A DNA stretch of 64,000 bases from contig JANQQE010000011.1 in the NCBI GenBank assembly GCA_028285105.1, forward strand, positions 248,001 to 312,000. Reading direction: 5' to 3'. Every line of letters starts with the position of its first letter. The first letter of the stretch is position 1. Below, piece by piece: positions 56,232-64,000 of the stretch. The position numbers were made by a program, and so were the translations under genes. The notes under the pieces were generated by a model, which was not told the origin of the DNA, made no database searches, and was given only the letters and a program-made list of their open reading frames with translations. This DNA is from Alphaproteobacteria bacterium. GTDB lineage: Bacteria > Planctomycetota > Phycisphaerae > UBA1845.

Positions 56232-58082
56232 ATGACGCATCCAGATGACAGAAAACCCAATTCGCAGTCACCGGAATGCTTCGACGAAGATTTCGGCATG
56301 TTGCTGTGCGCTTACCTCGATGACGAGTTGGCCCCGACAGAGCGCTTAGAAGTTGAAGCCCGTCTCAAGTCTGACCCGACAGCGCGGGCGCAACTTGACG
56401 CATTGACGATGGCGTCAAACACGATGCGAAACCTTCCGCGCGGATCGGCACCCGCATCGATCGTCGAAGACCTCACCGCTCAATCGGAACGGGCAGAACT
56501 TTTGGGCAAACCGGAGGAATCCGTCACGCTCGCCCGCCACAAACGCGGTCCGTTTCGAACAACGATGGCCGTCGCGGCGATGCTGATGGTCGCGGTCAGC
56601 GCGAGCTTGTATGTCTCACTGAAAGGCCAACAAGACAGCGGCCTCAATCGCCGGATCGAACGCAGCGACGTCCCTCTGACGTCAAAAAACGCGCCGACGA
56701 GAGAATCCATGCCGTCGAAAGAATCCATGCTGGCGAAGCGCGACGATTCAACGAAAAGAGGTCGAGAGCTGTTTGAGAACTCCACGAACGAAATGTTCCT
56801 GAATGATGGCGAAGCAGCTCGGTCGAAAGGTGCAACCAGCGACGAGTCGAATGCACGTTCATCGGCTGCGCAAGGGGGGCTGCGTCAAGAGGAGTCGGGG
56901 ACATTCGATTCTGCAAGTTCCGGAGGAAATGGCAAAGGCGAGCCCACTGGCCAAGTGATTCGCGAATCGAAGTCCAAATCAGCTACAGCACCCGGTCACG
57001 AGCATTCCAGGTTTGATGGCAAAGGGCCCTCCCTTGCGCAAAAGGACCACCGAAGTCTTTCAAAAGATGTTGCTAAACCTGAGTCGCAAGTGCGCACGCC
57101 TGATCCACAGTCCAAGACTGAGGCTTCCGATGCAATAACGAATCTCAATTCTCCGATGGCGAAAACGCCCGATTCGCGGCCAACGCAGTTGGCAGAACTC
57201 GACCCAGAGATGACCTTTGAGCAAAAACTCATCGCTGGTGCCGACGCAACCGCCGTAGCCCATCACGCCTTTGACAATGAACCGTTGCAGCTTTCGGTGT
57301 CATTCGAAAACGATCTGGAACAAGCCGCCGGTGAAAAACAGTTGCTTGCATTTCTTGGAAGAAACTGTGTGCGTTCCATTCCAACTCAGATTGAAGGCGA
57401 CAATGACTCGTCTGCTGCTGCCAAAGATGAGAATCGCTATCGCGATTCTGAACGATCATCGTCGGAACCGCTTGAACCATTCGATCTCGACGATGAGGCA
57501 TTCTATGTCGGTCTGGAAAATCAAAACTATGAAGCGACTTCCAACTCACGACAGTACCTTGTTCGAATCAAGAGTACATCGCTAGGCGAAGTCGTCAATG
57601 ATTTGACGACGATCGGCGCAGAAGAAGTGCAACTTCGCGTGGGCAATGTTCGTTCCGAGAACCCGGAGCAACTCTGGCAGTTGGCAGGCCAGGCGGCTGG
57701 CGAGGAATTTGAACGACCGGTACCCCCTCGTGCGCAGTCGAAACCAAACGACCGTATGGCGATAAATAGAAAGAAACAATTGCCCGAATCCGCACAGTGG
57801 ATTCAGGCATTGCAATTTTATGGCCTGATGCCCCGCGAAGACGCTGACGATTCAAGATTCGAAGGCAAAGCATCAGGCAAACAAGGGGCGGATCGCGGAG
57901 GATTTGCTGGCGGTGCAGGTGTCGGTAGAGCCATTTCAACAAACGGCGCTCCCAACGAGTCCAATCCCGGCTCGAAAGACGTAATAAAGACTCAGCAACA
58001 GACCTTGCTCACATTGGTCATCGAATTGGTCAACGATCATGCGCCGGGCAAAAAGGAAAAGCCGACGAAGATCAAACAGTAA
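56232..58082 (+). CDS. Putative anti-sigma factor with a long extracytoplasmic domain
   Basis: A 616-residue membrane protein that begins right after the sigma factor stop (TGACATG). Residues 15-60 resemble an anti-sigma zinc-finger region (MLLCAYLDDELAPTERLEVEARL), but the usual HxxxCxxC zinc ligands are replaced (KSDPTARAQL). One helix lies at about 112-132 (TTMAVAAMLMVAVSASLYVSL). The rest is exported: a Ser/Lys/Glu-rich low-complexity stretch (about 150-330), then a folded region with YLVRIKSTSLGEVVNDLTTIG, and a Gly-rich tail. Such large sensors may read cell-envelope signals. The C-terminal domain is not recognised. Confidence 0.78.
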   Translation: MTHPDDRKPNSQSPECFDEDFGMLLCAYLDDELAPTERLEVEARLKSDPTARAQLDALTMASNTMRNLPRGSAPASIVEDLTAQSERAELLGKPEESVTLARHKRGPFRTTMAVAAMLMVAVSASLYVSLKGQQDSGLNRRIERSDVPLTSKNAPTRESMPSKESMLAKRDDSTKRGRELFENSTNEMFLNDGEAARSKGATSDESNARSSAAQGGLRQEESGTFDSASSGGNGKGEPTGQVIRESKSKSATAPGHEHSRFDGKGPSLAQKDHRSLSKDVAKPESQVRTPDPQSKTEASDAITNLNSPMAKTPDSRPTQLAELDPEMTFEQKLIAGADATAVAHHAFDNEPLQLSVSFENDLEQAAGEKQLLAFLGRNCVRSIPTQIEGDNDSSAAAKDENRYRDSERSSSEPLEPFDLDDEAFYVGLENQNYEATSNSRQYLVRIKSTSLGEVVNDLTTIGAEEVQLRVGNVRSENPEQLWQLAGQAAGEEFERPVPPRAQSKPNDRMAINRKKQLPESAQWIQALQFYGLMPREDADDSRFEGKASGKQGADRGGFAGGAGVGRAISTNGAPNESNPGSKDVIKTQQQTLLTLVIELVNDHAPGKKEKPTKIKQ

Positions 58083-58110
58083 ACGCCGCAACAATCTTCG
58101 CAACGTACTG

Positions 58111-58806
58111 TTACCCCCGGCCGATTTTCTGATACACGTTCAAACAATGCTCCAGCACATCGTCGCCAGCTGGTATCCCATAATCGCAAACGTCAACCAG
58201 CTGGAACTGATGGTTTTCGGCTTCGACGATTCCCTGCTGCTGTTCGGATTCCGACAGACCGCGCGCCTTGAAAACAATCAAATGACCGCCAACGTTGATG
58301 TGTCGATATGCGATTCGAATACAGTTCTGAAGGCTGCCAACAGCTTTCGCCGTCACCAAATCGTACCGCTGTCGAAATGACGCCTCCCCCGCTCGAAGCT
58401 GCTTCCCTTGTAGATTTTTGATTCCCAGATCGGTGGCAGATTGTTGAACGAACCGCGCTTTCTTACCGGTTGAATCGATCGCGGTCACTTGCCAACTGGG
58501 ACGTGCGATCGCCAACGGGGTAGCCGGAAACCCTGCACCGGTACCCACGTCCAGCACCGACTTAACATCCAAATTACCCTCATCTGCCCAGGCAGCAGGA
58601 GCCAGCGAATCGGCGTACAAACGGGTGGCGGCTGCCATCGGATCGGTGATTCGCGTGAGGTTAAATTGGCGATTGGTATTAAGGACCAGTTTAAAATGCT
58701 GGCCCATCAATTCAAACTGGGCTGGCGAAACTGTCAACGCCATGCTTTCGACGGCAGCGGACAGTGCGCTTTGAAACGCCTCGATGTCCATAAATTCCAA
58801 ATCCAT
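58111..58806 (-). CDS. rsmG: 16S rRNA (guanine527-N7) methyltransferase
   Basis: A 231-residue AdoMet-dependent enzyme that methylates G527 of 16S rRNA. The ATG at 58806 gives a standard N-terminus; longer in-frame codons reach into the upstream terminator. Family motifs: YADSLAPAAW, the cofactor site VLDVGTGAGFPATPLAI, TAIDSTGKKARFV, and VTAKAVGSL. Loss of this enzyme gives low-level streptomycin resistance in other bacteria. Convergent with the anti-sigma gene, 28 bases apart. Confidence 0.94.
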   Translation of the reverse strand: MDLEFMDIEAFQSALSAAVESMALTVSPAQFELMGQHFKLVLNTNRQFNLTRITDPMAAATRLYADSLAPAAWADEGNLDVKSVLDVGTGAGFPATPLAIARPSWQVTAIDSTGKKARFVQQSATDLGIKNLQGKQLRAGEASFRQRYDLVTAKAVGSLQNCIRIAYRHINVGGHLIVFKARGLSESEQQQGIVEAENHQFQLVDVCDYGIPAGDDVLEHCLNVYQKIGRG

Positions 58807-58865
58807 GCTTGATTCCACGGGTAATTTTCGAATCGTCAGCGCGCATTGTAGCCGGAACCGCCCAA

Positions 58866-58908
58866 CAAAAAATGCGTCGGATAAAGAACGTGTCTTTACC
58901 CGACGCAT
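58866..58908 (-). terminator. Rho-independent terminator of the beta-propeller gene
   Basis: A 15-pair stem (58872-58886 with 58894-58908, one mismatch-type pair) followed on the minus strand by six T (complement of 58866-58871). Confidence 0.8.
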
Positions 58909-58941
58909 GACTGGATTGCCTAAGCAACGATTTTGGCGTAG

Positions 58942-61347
58942 CTACTCTGCGGCTGGTGCCGGCGCTGGAAGATCGACAACAAAGTCATCTTCGAATCCGC
59001 CATTCGGACCGTCTGCAAAATCCGGAGCCGGGAAGTCTACCGTCTTAACGACGTCTTCGACATTGCTGACTGGGACGGCTTTGATACCCTCTGACGTCGT
59101 CGCGTACAGATAGTCGCCAATAAAAGCCCCACGGGTAAATGCCGAGCCATAATAGTATTGACCGTCGGGTGCAGTGCTGACCCGACCGAGTTGGTTGAAT
59201 CCACCTTCGGGCGTGACCTGATACACATAGACACCGTAGAAGAAATCGGACGGTACCGGTGGCAACTCGATGATATCGACCGGCACTTCGTCATCATCAC
59301 CGGGTTCGTCCGCAGGGGGATCTTCAGCAACGGTCGAGTTGGTCGAATCGCCTTCGTTGCCCGGAGCGCTTTGGCCCTCATTCGGAAGATCGGTAACCGG
59401 CGTGTTGTCGTCCGGCGCGTTGCCATCTCCATCGCCTTCTGTTTCGACATTTCCAAAGTCATCATCGCTCCCGCCAGCATCACTGTCGACCGCAAAATCG
59501 ACACCTTCGCTGAATGCGTAGATTTCAACCGGGAATGCCAGCAAGTCGCGCTGGGCGAAATACGTGAGTGCCTTCGGATTGAACAACGCTTCCGAATACG
59601 CCCCGCCCAGACCGATCGATTCGGAGTGAGCGAGTTGCGGGTTCGCAAAGTCGGATACGTCGAAAATCGAAAGGCGAACGCCATCGGCACGAACGAATCC
59701 GAACTCGTCGGTGGTGTCGCGGCCGATGGTCAGCAAGTGGTTTTCACCCATCGGTGTGATGTAGGTACTGAATCCGGGCACTTTCAATTCGCCGACGACC
59801 TGCGGGCTTCGCGGATCGGACAGGTCCAACGTAAACAGCGGATCAATCTGTACGAACGTCACCAGGAATCCGCGATCGCCGATGAATCGCGCCGACTGAA
59901 TGCTCTCGCCCGGTGCCAAGCCTTCGACACTGCCCGCAACAGTCAACGCATCTTCAACCTGTTCAATGACGTACACGTTGTTCTTAGATTCGCTGGTGTT
60001 CTGACCCAGTCGGTCGAAATTCGGACCCACCGTGCTGGCCAACCGGAGGAATCCGTTGTGTTCGCCCATTGAATACTGATTGAGCACGCGACCGGGAACC
60101 GATCCCGTCGCCGCTAGCTCGGTCCCACCCTCGACGACGGCGAACTTGTAGATGTCCGTCGTCTCGCGCATGATGCCGTTAAAGTCGTAATCGGTGTTGG
60201 TCAGGTAAAGTGCCTCGGTGGACATGTACGCATTGGATGGATACCCGACCACGCTTTGTGCCTGGTAGTCGGTCGGCGTATTGATGTCGAAACTGACCAC
60301 CGTCGTAAGCCCCCAGCCGTCCTGATCGACAGGACGATAGAAATCGGTCGGTTCGGCTACATCGGCATCGACGACATTAACGCCATCGACATCGACCTTA
60401 ATGTTCGGAATCACGTCGCTGACGGTGCGGTTGTTGGCCTCGGCTGCATCGACCGACTCTGCGATCCGTGGCAGGAACTCAGGATAATGAACCATCACCA
60501 GGTACAATCGATCGTCGATCATCCGCGAAGCGTTGACGTTTCCATCAAGCTGGGTCCGCGATAACACTTGCGGATTCGCGCGGTCGGCAACATCGATCAC
60601 CGTGATTTGAACGCGAGGTTGATAAAAATAGTCAGCCGCGATCAATGCCGTCTCAATCGGTTCGAGACGGCCGGGTGAACCGCCACCATCCGCCGGAAAC
60701 GAATCAACAGGAATCGCTTCAAACTCTGGTGTGGTGATCGCGACGACCTTGTCGCCCACGAGGTACATATCGAAGCCGTACCCGCGCAGATCGACCGAAG
60801 ACACTTCTTCCATCGATTCAACCGGCGTGGCTTTAACGATACGGAGGTTTCCGCGACTTAAGACATACAGATACTCGCCATCGTTCTTGATGACATCCGC
60901 TTCCTGTACGCCGTCTTCCTGTTCGGTGGTCGTCGAGAAATCGCCGTCGTCACCCGTGTTTCCGCCTTGAGGTTCGGCAGACTCGGACGATCCAAAATCC
61001 GCATTGACACCTCCACCAGATCCGTCTCCATCGCTGGCAGTTGGTGCCGACGCCCCATCGGCAGCGTCCTCAAAAAGCCCGACGTTTTCGTCAATGCCAA
61101 ATCCGCCACGTTGCGAACTCTTGGATTGCTCGACGAAATACGCACCCAGTTCATCAGCCGACTCAAAACGGATCAACCGTTTTGCCGCGGGCGTCTGGTC
61201 TCCACCATCGCCTCCATCTTGCGCGCCCGGTCGACCAAAGAGTGCCATCAAGTCCGCTTCGCAGCCAACCAGTCCGGCAGTGAGAAATCCCCCGGTCAGT
61301 AGTCCAAATGCCATCGCTTTGGTAAATGCCCGTCTCTTGTGTCGCAT
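58942..61347 (-). CDS. Beta-propeller domain lipoprotein (Beta_propel family)
   Basis: An 801-residue exported protein. The ATG at 61347 has GGAGAA upstream. The signal peptide ends in a lipobox (TAGLVGC). An acidic/Gly-rich linker is followed by the family hallmark FSTTTEQEDGVQEADVIKND, then GEYLYVLSRGNLRIV. A beta-propeller of about 550 residues follows, interrupted near 630-690 by an Asp/Asn/Pro-rich insert. Related proteins are archaeal and bacterial secreted proteins of unknown function with a C-terminal propeller; no catalytic residues are known. It is transcribed alone, with its own terminator. Confidence 0.9.
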   Translation of the reverse strand: MRHKRRAFTKAMAFGLLTGGFLTAGLVGCEADLMALFGRPGAQDGGDGGDQTPAAKRLIRFESADELGAYFVEQSKSSQRGGFGIDENVGLFEDAADGASAPTASDGDGSGGGVNADFGSSESAEPQGGNTGDDGDFSTTTEQEDGVQEADVIKNDGEYLYVLSRGNLRIVKATPVESMEEVSSVDLRGYGFDMYLVGDKVVAITTPEFEAIPVDSFPADGGGSPGRLEPIETALIAADYFYQPRVQITVIDVADRANPQVLSRTQLDGNVNASRMIDDRLYLVMVHYPEFLPRIAESVDAAEANNRTVSDVIPNIKVDVDGVNVVDADVAEPTDFYRPVDQDGWGLTTVVSFDINTPTDYQAQSVVGYPSNAYMSTEALYLTNTDYDFNGIMRETTDIYKFAVVEGGTELAATGSVPGRVLNQYSMGEHNGFLRLASTVGPNFDRLGQNTSESKNNVYVIEQVEDALTVAGSVEGLAPGESIQSARFIGDRGFLVTFVQIDPLFTLDLSDPRSPQVVGELKVPGFSTYITPMGENHLLTIGRDTTDEFGFVRADGVRLSIFDVSDFANPQLAHSESIGLGGAYSEALFNPKALTYFAQRDLLAFPVEIYAFSEGVDFAVDSDAGGSDDDFGNVETEGDGDGNAPDDNTPVTDLPNEGQSAPGNEGDSTNSTVAEDPPADEPGDDDEVPVDIIELPPVPSDFFYGVYVYQVTPEGGFNQLGRVSTAPDGQYYYGSAFTRGAFIGDYLYATTSEGIKAVPVSNVEDVVKTVDFPAPDFADGPNGGFEDDFVVDLPAPAPAAE

Positions 61348-61689
61348 CAAATCTTCTCCGCCTGTTTGATTGGCCAAATAACCTGGTCCGTCCAATCCGT
61401 TGGAATACCTGGATCAATGTTCTGTCGGTGATGCATCTATCGTGATCATGCTTGTGATCAATGCAGCGAAGGTTTGGTATCGATCCGCAGGCCTTTGACC
61501 TGCAAGACTGAACCATACGATCCGCCGACTTAAGATTACACCGTTAATCGGCTCGTGGTGGCCACGAATGCGTAAATCGGTGCAGTCCTGCTCAATAATG
61601 AACCGGCTACGTGGGCAGTCAACTTCCGCTATTGCAGAGATTGGCGGTCTTGCAAAGTCGCCCTTTAACCTGTATTTGTGCCTCACATT
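61348..61689. other. Divergent intergenic region, beta-propeller gene / proS
   Basis: These 342 bases have no supported gene or structured element. Short frames within them have no protein features. Both promoters must lie here. Confidence 0.5.
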
Positions 61690-63396
61690 ATGCTCTGGAG
61701 CCAATACTTCATTCCGACCCTCAAGGAAACGCCCGCCGATGCGGTGGTGCCTTCGCATCAACTCATGCTGCGAGCCGGCCTCATCCGACAGATAGCGGCT
61801 GGGGCATATGCCTATCTGCCCATCGGACATCGCGTCCTTCGCAAAATCGAGAACATTGTTCGCGAAGAGATGAATCGGGCTGGCGCGATCGAACTACACA
61901 TGCCGGCGATGCAGCCGATCGACCTCTGGAAAGAAACGGGCCGCGATGAGGCGATGGGCAGCACGCTCGTCCAATTGCCGGATAAGAGTTTCCGCAAGGG
62001 AACGGTGCTGGGCCCAACGCATGAAGAGGTCATCACTGAAATCGTCCGGGCATACGTCAACAGTTACAAACAGCTTCCGGTGACACTCTATCAAATTCAA
62101 ACGAAATTCCGCGATGAGGAACGACCCAAGAGTGGTGTGTTGCGAACGCGCGAGTTTCTGATGAAAGATGCGTATTCATTTAACCCGTCGCTCGAATCGC
62201 TCAATGAAAGTTATGAGCGGATGTATGCGGCGTACTGCAAAATTTACGAACGCTGCGGCATGCCATACGTGGCAGTTGAAGCCGATTCTGGTGCGATCGG
62301 TGGCGATGCGTCGCATGAGTTTATGGTGGTGACCGATGCGGGTGAAGATTGGCTCGTGCGAACGGAAGACGGGTCGTACGCGGCCAACGTCGAGCGGGCA
62401 ATTGTCGCACCACTTAAAGCCGGTCCCACGCAGGATGCGACCAACCTCGAAGAAATCCACACGCCCGGTAAAGCCACCATCGACGAAGTCTCGACGCTGC
62501 TCAAATGCAAACCGTCGGACATGATCAAAACCATCGTGTACAGCGCTGACGAAACACCGGTCGTTGTTCTGGTTCGCGGTGACCACGAAGTCAACGAAGC
62601 CAAGCTTCGCAAGTTCCTCGACTGCAAATCGCTCGAACTCGCGAAGGTGGAAACCATTCGCAAAGTAACCGGAGCGGATGTCGGTTTCGCAGGACCGGTC
62701 GGACTCGCAGGCGTTCGCATCGTCGCCGACCAAGCCGTCACCATCATGCAAAACGCGGTGACCGGCGCGAACAAAACCGACTACCACTACACCGGCGTCA
62801 ACCTCGATCGCGATTTCTCGATCACCGAGTCAGCCGACCTGCGTTATGCCGTGCAGGGCGACAGTTCCCCCAACGGTTCACCGTTCGTCTTTGAAAAGTG
62901 CATCGAAGTCGGCCACGTTTTCAAACTTGGCACGAAATACTCCGACGCGATGAAAGCCACCTTCCTCGATGAAAACGGCAAAAGTATTCCGATCATCATG
63001 GGTTGCTATGGCATCGGCGTGAATCGTATCTTAGCCGCCAGCATCGAAGCGTCGCACGACGACAACGGCATCTGTTGGCCGATCAGCATTTCACCCTTCG
63101 CGGTACACATCGCTGCGCTCGACGTTCGCGAAGAGTCGGTGATGCAGACGGCTATGAAGATTCACGACGAGCTTGAGGCAGCCGGCATCGACGTGCTGCT
63201 CGACGATCGCGATTCGCGGCCCGGTGCGAAATTCAAAGACGCCGATCTGATCGGCATCCCCTACCGCGTCACGGTTGGCAAGCGTGGACTTGCTGACGGC
63301 ATCGTCGAGTTCAAACTTCGCAAGTCGGACGAGGTTGAGAAAATCGCGCCCGATCAGATCGTTGGTGTGATTCGCGAGAAGATTGCGAATTCGTAG
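61690..63396 (+). CDS. proS: Prolyl-tRNA synthetase, bacterial type
   Basis: A 568-residue class IIa synthetase from the ATG for MLWSQYFIPTLKE; a GTG four codons earlier is also possible and neither has a clear ribosome site. Motif 1 lies in LMLRAGLIRQIAAGAYAYLPIGHRVL, motif 2 in TKFRDEERPKSGVLRTREFLMKDAYSF. The INS editing domain (about 225-380, with LLKCKPSDMIKTIVYS) marks the bacterial form that deacylates Ala-tRNA-Pro. The anticodon domain ends the protein. Its last 86 bases overlap the 3' end of the convergent glycosyltransferase gene. Confidence 0.96.
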   Translation: MLWSQYFIPTLKETPADAVVPSHQLMLRAGLIRQIAAGAYAYLPIGHRVLRKIENIVREEMNRAGAIELHMPAMQPIDLWKETGRDEAMGSTLVQLPDKSFRKGTVLGPTHEEVITEIVRAYVNSYKQLPVTLYQIQTKFRDEERPKSGVLRTREFLMKDAYSFNPSLESLNESYERMYAAYCKIYERCGMPYVAVEADSGAIGGDASHEFMVVTDAGEDWLVRTEDGSYAANVERAIVAPLKAGPTQDATNLEEIHTPGKATIDEVSTLLKCKPSDMIKTIVYSADETPVVVLVRGDHEVNEAKLRKFLDCKSLELAKVETIRKVTGADVGFAGPVGLAGVRIVADQAVTIMQNAVTGANKTDYHYTGVNLDRDFSITESADLRYAVQGDSSPNGSPFVFEKCIEVGHVFKLGTKYSDAMKATFLDENGKSIPIIMGCYGIGVNRILAASIEASHDDNGICWPISISPFAVHIAALDVREESVMQTAMKIHDELEAAGIDVLLDDRDSRPGAKFKDADLIGIPYRVTVGKRGLADGIVEFKLRKSDEVEKIAPDQIVGVIREKIANS

Positions 63397-64000
63397 TCGG
63401 GTCGCGTTCGACCGTCGCGAGTTGATTCGTCAAATCCCCCACCCAATACTTTGAATCGAGTTTTCTGGCTTCTGTGCGAGCGGCGTGCGCGAACTGTTTG
63501 AGTCGCTGCGGATCTTTGAATGATTCGATGGCGATGCGAATGTCGGCGGGATTTCGCGAAGTCACGCTGATACCGCAACCGGTTTCGGTAATGTACCGAT
63601 TGACGAAACAACCCGGCGGAACAATCGCAAGGATCGGCCGCCCGACCGCAAGGTAATCGACGATCTTCGACGGAAAGCAGCCCTGCACTTCCTCGGGGTA
63701 TGGCGTCTCATGCCCCAGCGCCACGACCAACACATGCGAATTGGCAAGGGTCGCCATCGCCGACACGCGGTCCAGCCACTGCACATCCTGCCCGGCAAGC
63801 ATCGGATGCGGTTGGGCCAGAAACGTCAACGCAATACCCTCAACGTCGCGCGTGCCTTCAATCAATCGCTCAATCGAATCTTCGTGGGCTTGGTAAATGC
63901 TTCCCGCATAAGTCATGCGCAAACCATTTGCAAAACTCGGCAGCGGTGTGGGTTCACATTTCGCAATGCAGTGCGGAAGCACCCAAGTCTGATTGACGCC
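63311..64000 (-). CDS. Glycosyltransferase (C-terminal part)
   Basis: The 3' 229 codons of a gene that continues beyond the right edge; the frame stays open to the last base. The visible part is the C-terminal half of a GT-B enzyme: MTYAGSIYQ, then HVLVVALGHETPY, then FPSKIVDYLAVGRPILAIVPPG, which is the nucleotide-sugar-binding region of GT4-like enzymes. The following ETGCGISV segment also fits. Donor and acceptor are unknown. The last 30 or so residues (Ser/Arg/Pro-rich) lie in the overlap with proS and look unconstrained. Confidence 0.82.
   Translation of the reverse strand, partial: GVNQTWVLPHCIAKCEPTPLPSFANGLRMTYAGSIYQAHEDSIERLIEGTRDVEGIALTFLAQPHPMLAGQDVQWLDRVSAMATLANSHVLVVALGHETPYPEEVQGCFPSKIVDYLAVGRPILAIVPPGCFVNRYITETGCGISVTSRNPADIRIAIESFKDPQRLKQFAHAARTEARKLDSKYWVGDLTNQLATVERDPTTNSQSSRESHQRSDRARFSQPRPTCEV

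Overview
The window reads as chromosome of a planctomycete, most likely Phycisphaerae-like; this is an inference. Support comes from a PEP-CTERM protein, a prepilin-like protein with an H-X9-DG motif, giant secreted proteins with FG-GAP, thrombospondin type 3 and dockerin-like calcium repeats, a bacterial microcompartment (BMC) locus, plant-type sucrose enzymes and a eukaryote-like IleRS. There are no rRNA or tRNA genes, phage, IS elements or CRISPR arrays. Base composition looks moderate and even, and housekeeping genes are scattered among accessory genes.

Layout. 0-10 kb: a truncated NhaC-type antiporter, a huge FG-GAP lipoprotein, a small membrane protein, a degenerate TIM-barrel protein divergent from mutL, and an HtrA protease. 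10-17 kb: ileS, dprA, eno and an FtsB/DivIC-like gene coupled to eno. 17-24 kb: a Cys-rich secreted protein, a pseudopilin followed by two tandem paralogous secreted proteins, YceI, a polytopic membrane protein, an HDOD-GGDEF protein and a very basic small protein. 24-33 kb: an MDR dehydrogenase, a TolB-like/TSP3 lipoprotein, an overlapping sucrose-phosphate synthase/sucrose synthase pair, and a thioredoxin-fold protein with an in-frame TGA. 33-41 kb: a 2062-residue M6-like metalloprotease, then purD. 41-47 kb: a nine-gene BMC operon on the minus strand. 47-64 kb: an HDOD protein, a histidine kinase, a degenerate metallophosphatase, a flavin reductase-like gene, msrB, aspS, an ECF sigma/anti-sigma pair, rsmG, a beta-propeller lipoprotein, proS and a truncated glycosyltransferase.

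How the genes work together. The BMC operon encodes one hexamer, two tandem-domain trimers and three pentamer shell proteins around a CoA-acylating aldehyde dehydrogenase, a class II sugar-phosphate aldolase and an RpiB-DeoC fusion. The expected chemistry is cleavage of sugar phosphates to short aldehydes, which are oxidised to acyl-CoA inside the shell. The aldehyde dehydrogenase N-terminus and the RpiB/DeoC linker share a helix that looks like one encapsulation signal. The sucrose pair could make sucrose and reversibly convert it to UDP-glucose.

The two strongest leads are a probable selenoprotein at 31899-32834 (UGA at a UxxC redox motif followed at once by a bacterial SECIS-like hairpin) and the BMC locus, which mixes sugar-phosphate-utilising (RpiB-DeoC) and planctomycete fucose/rhamnose (class II aldolase) features.
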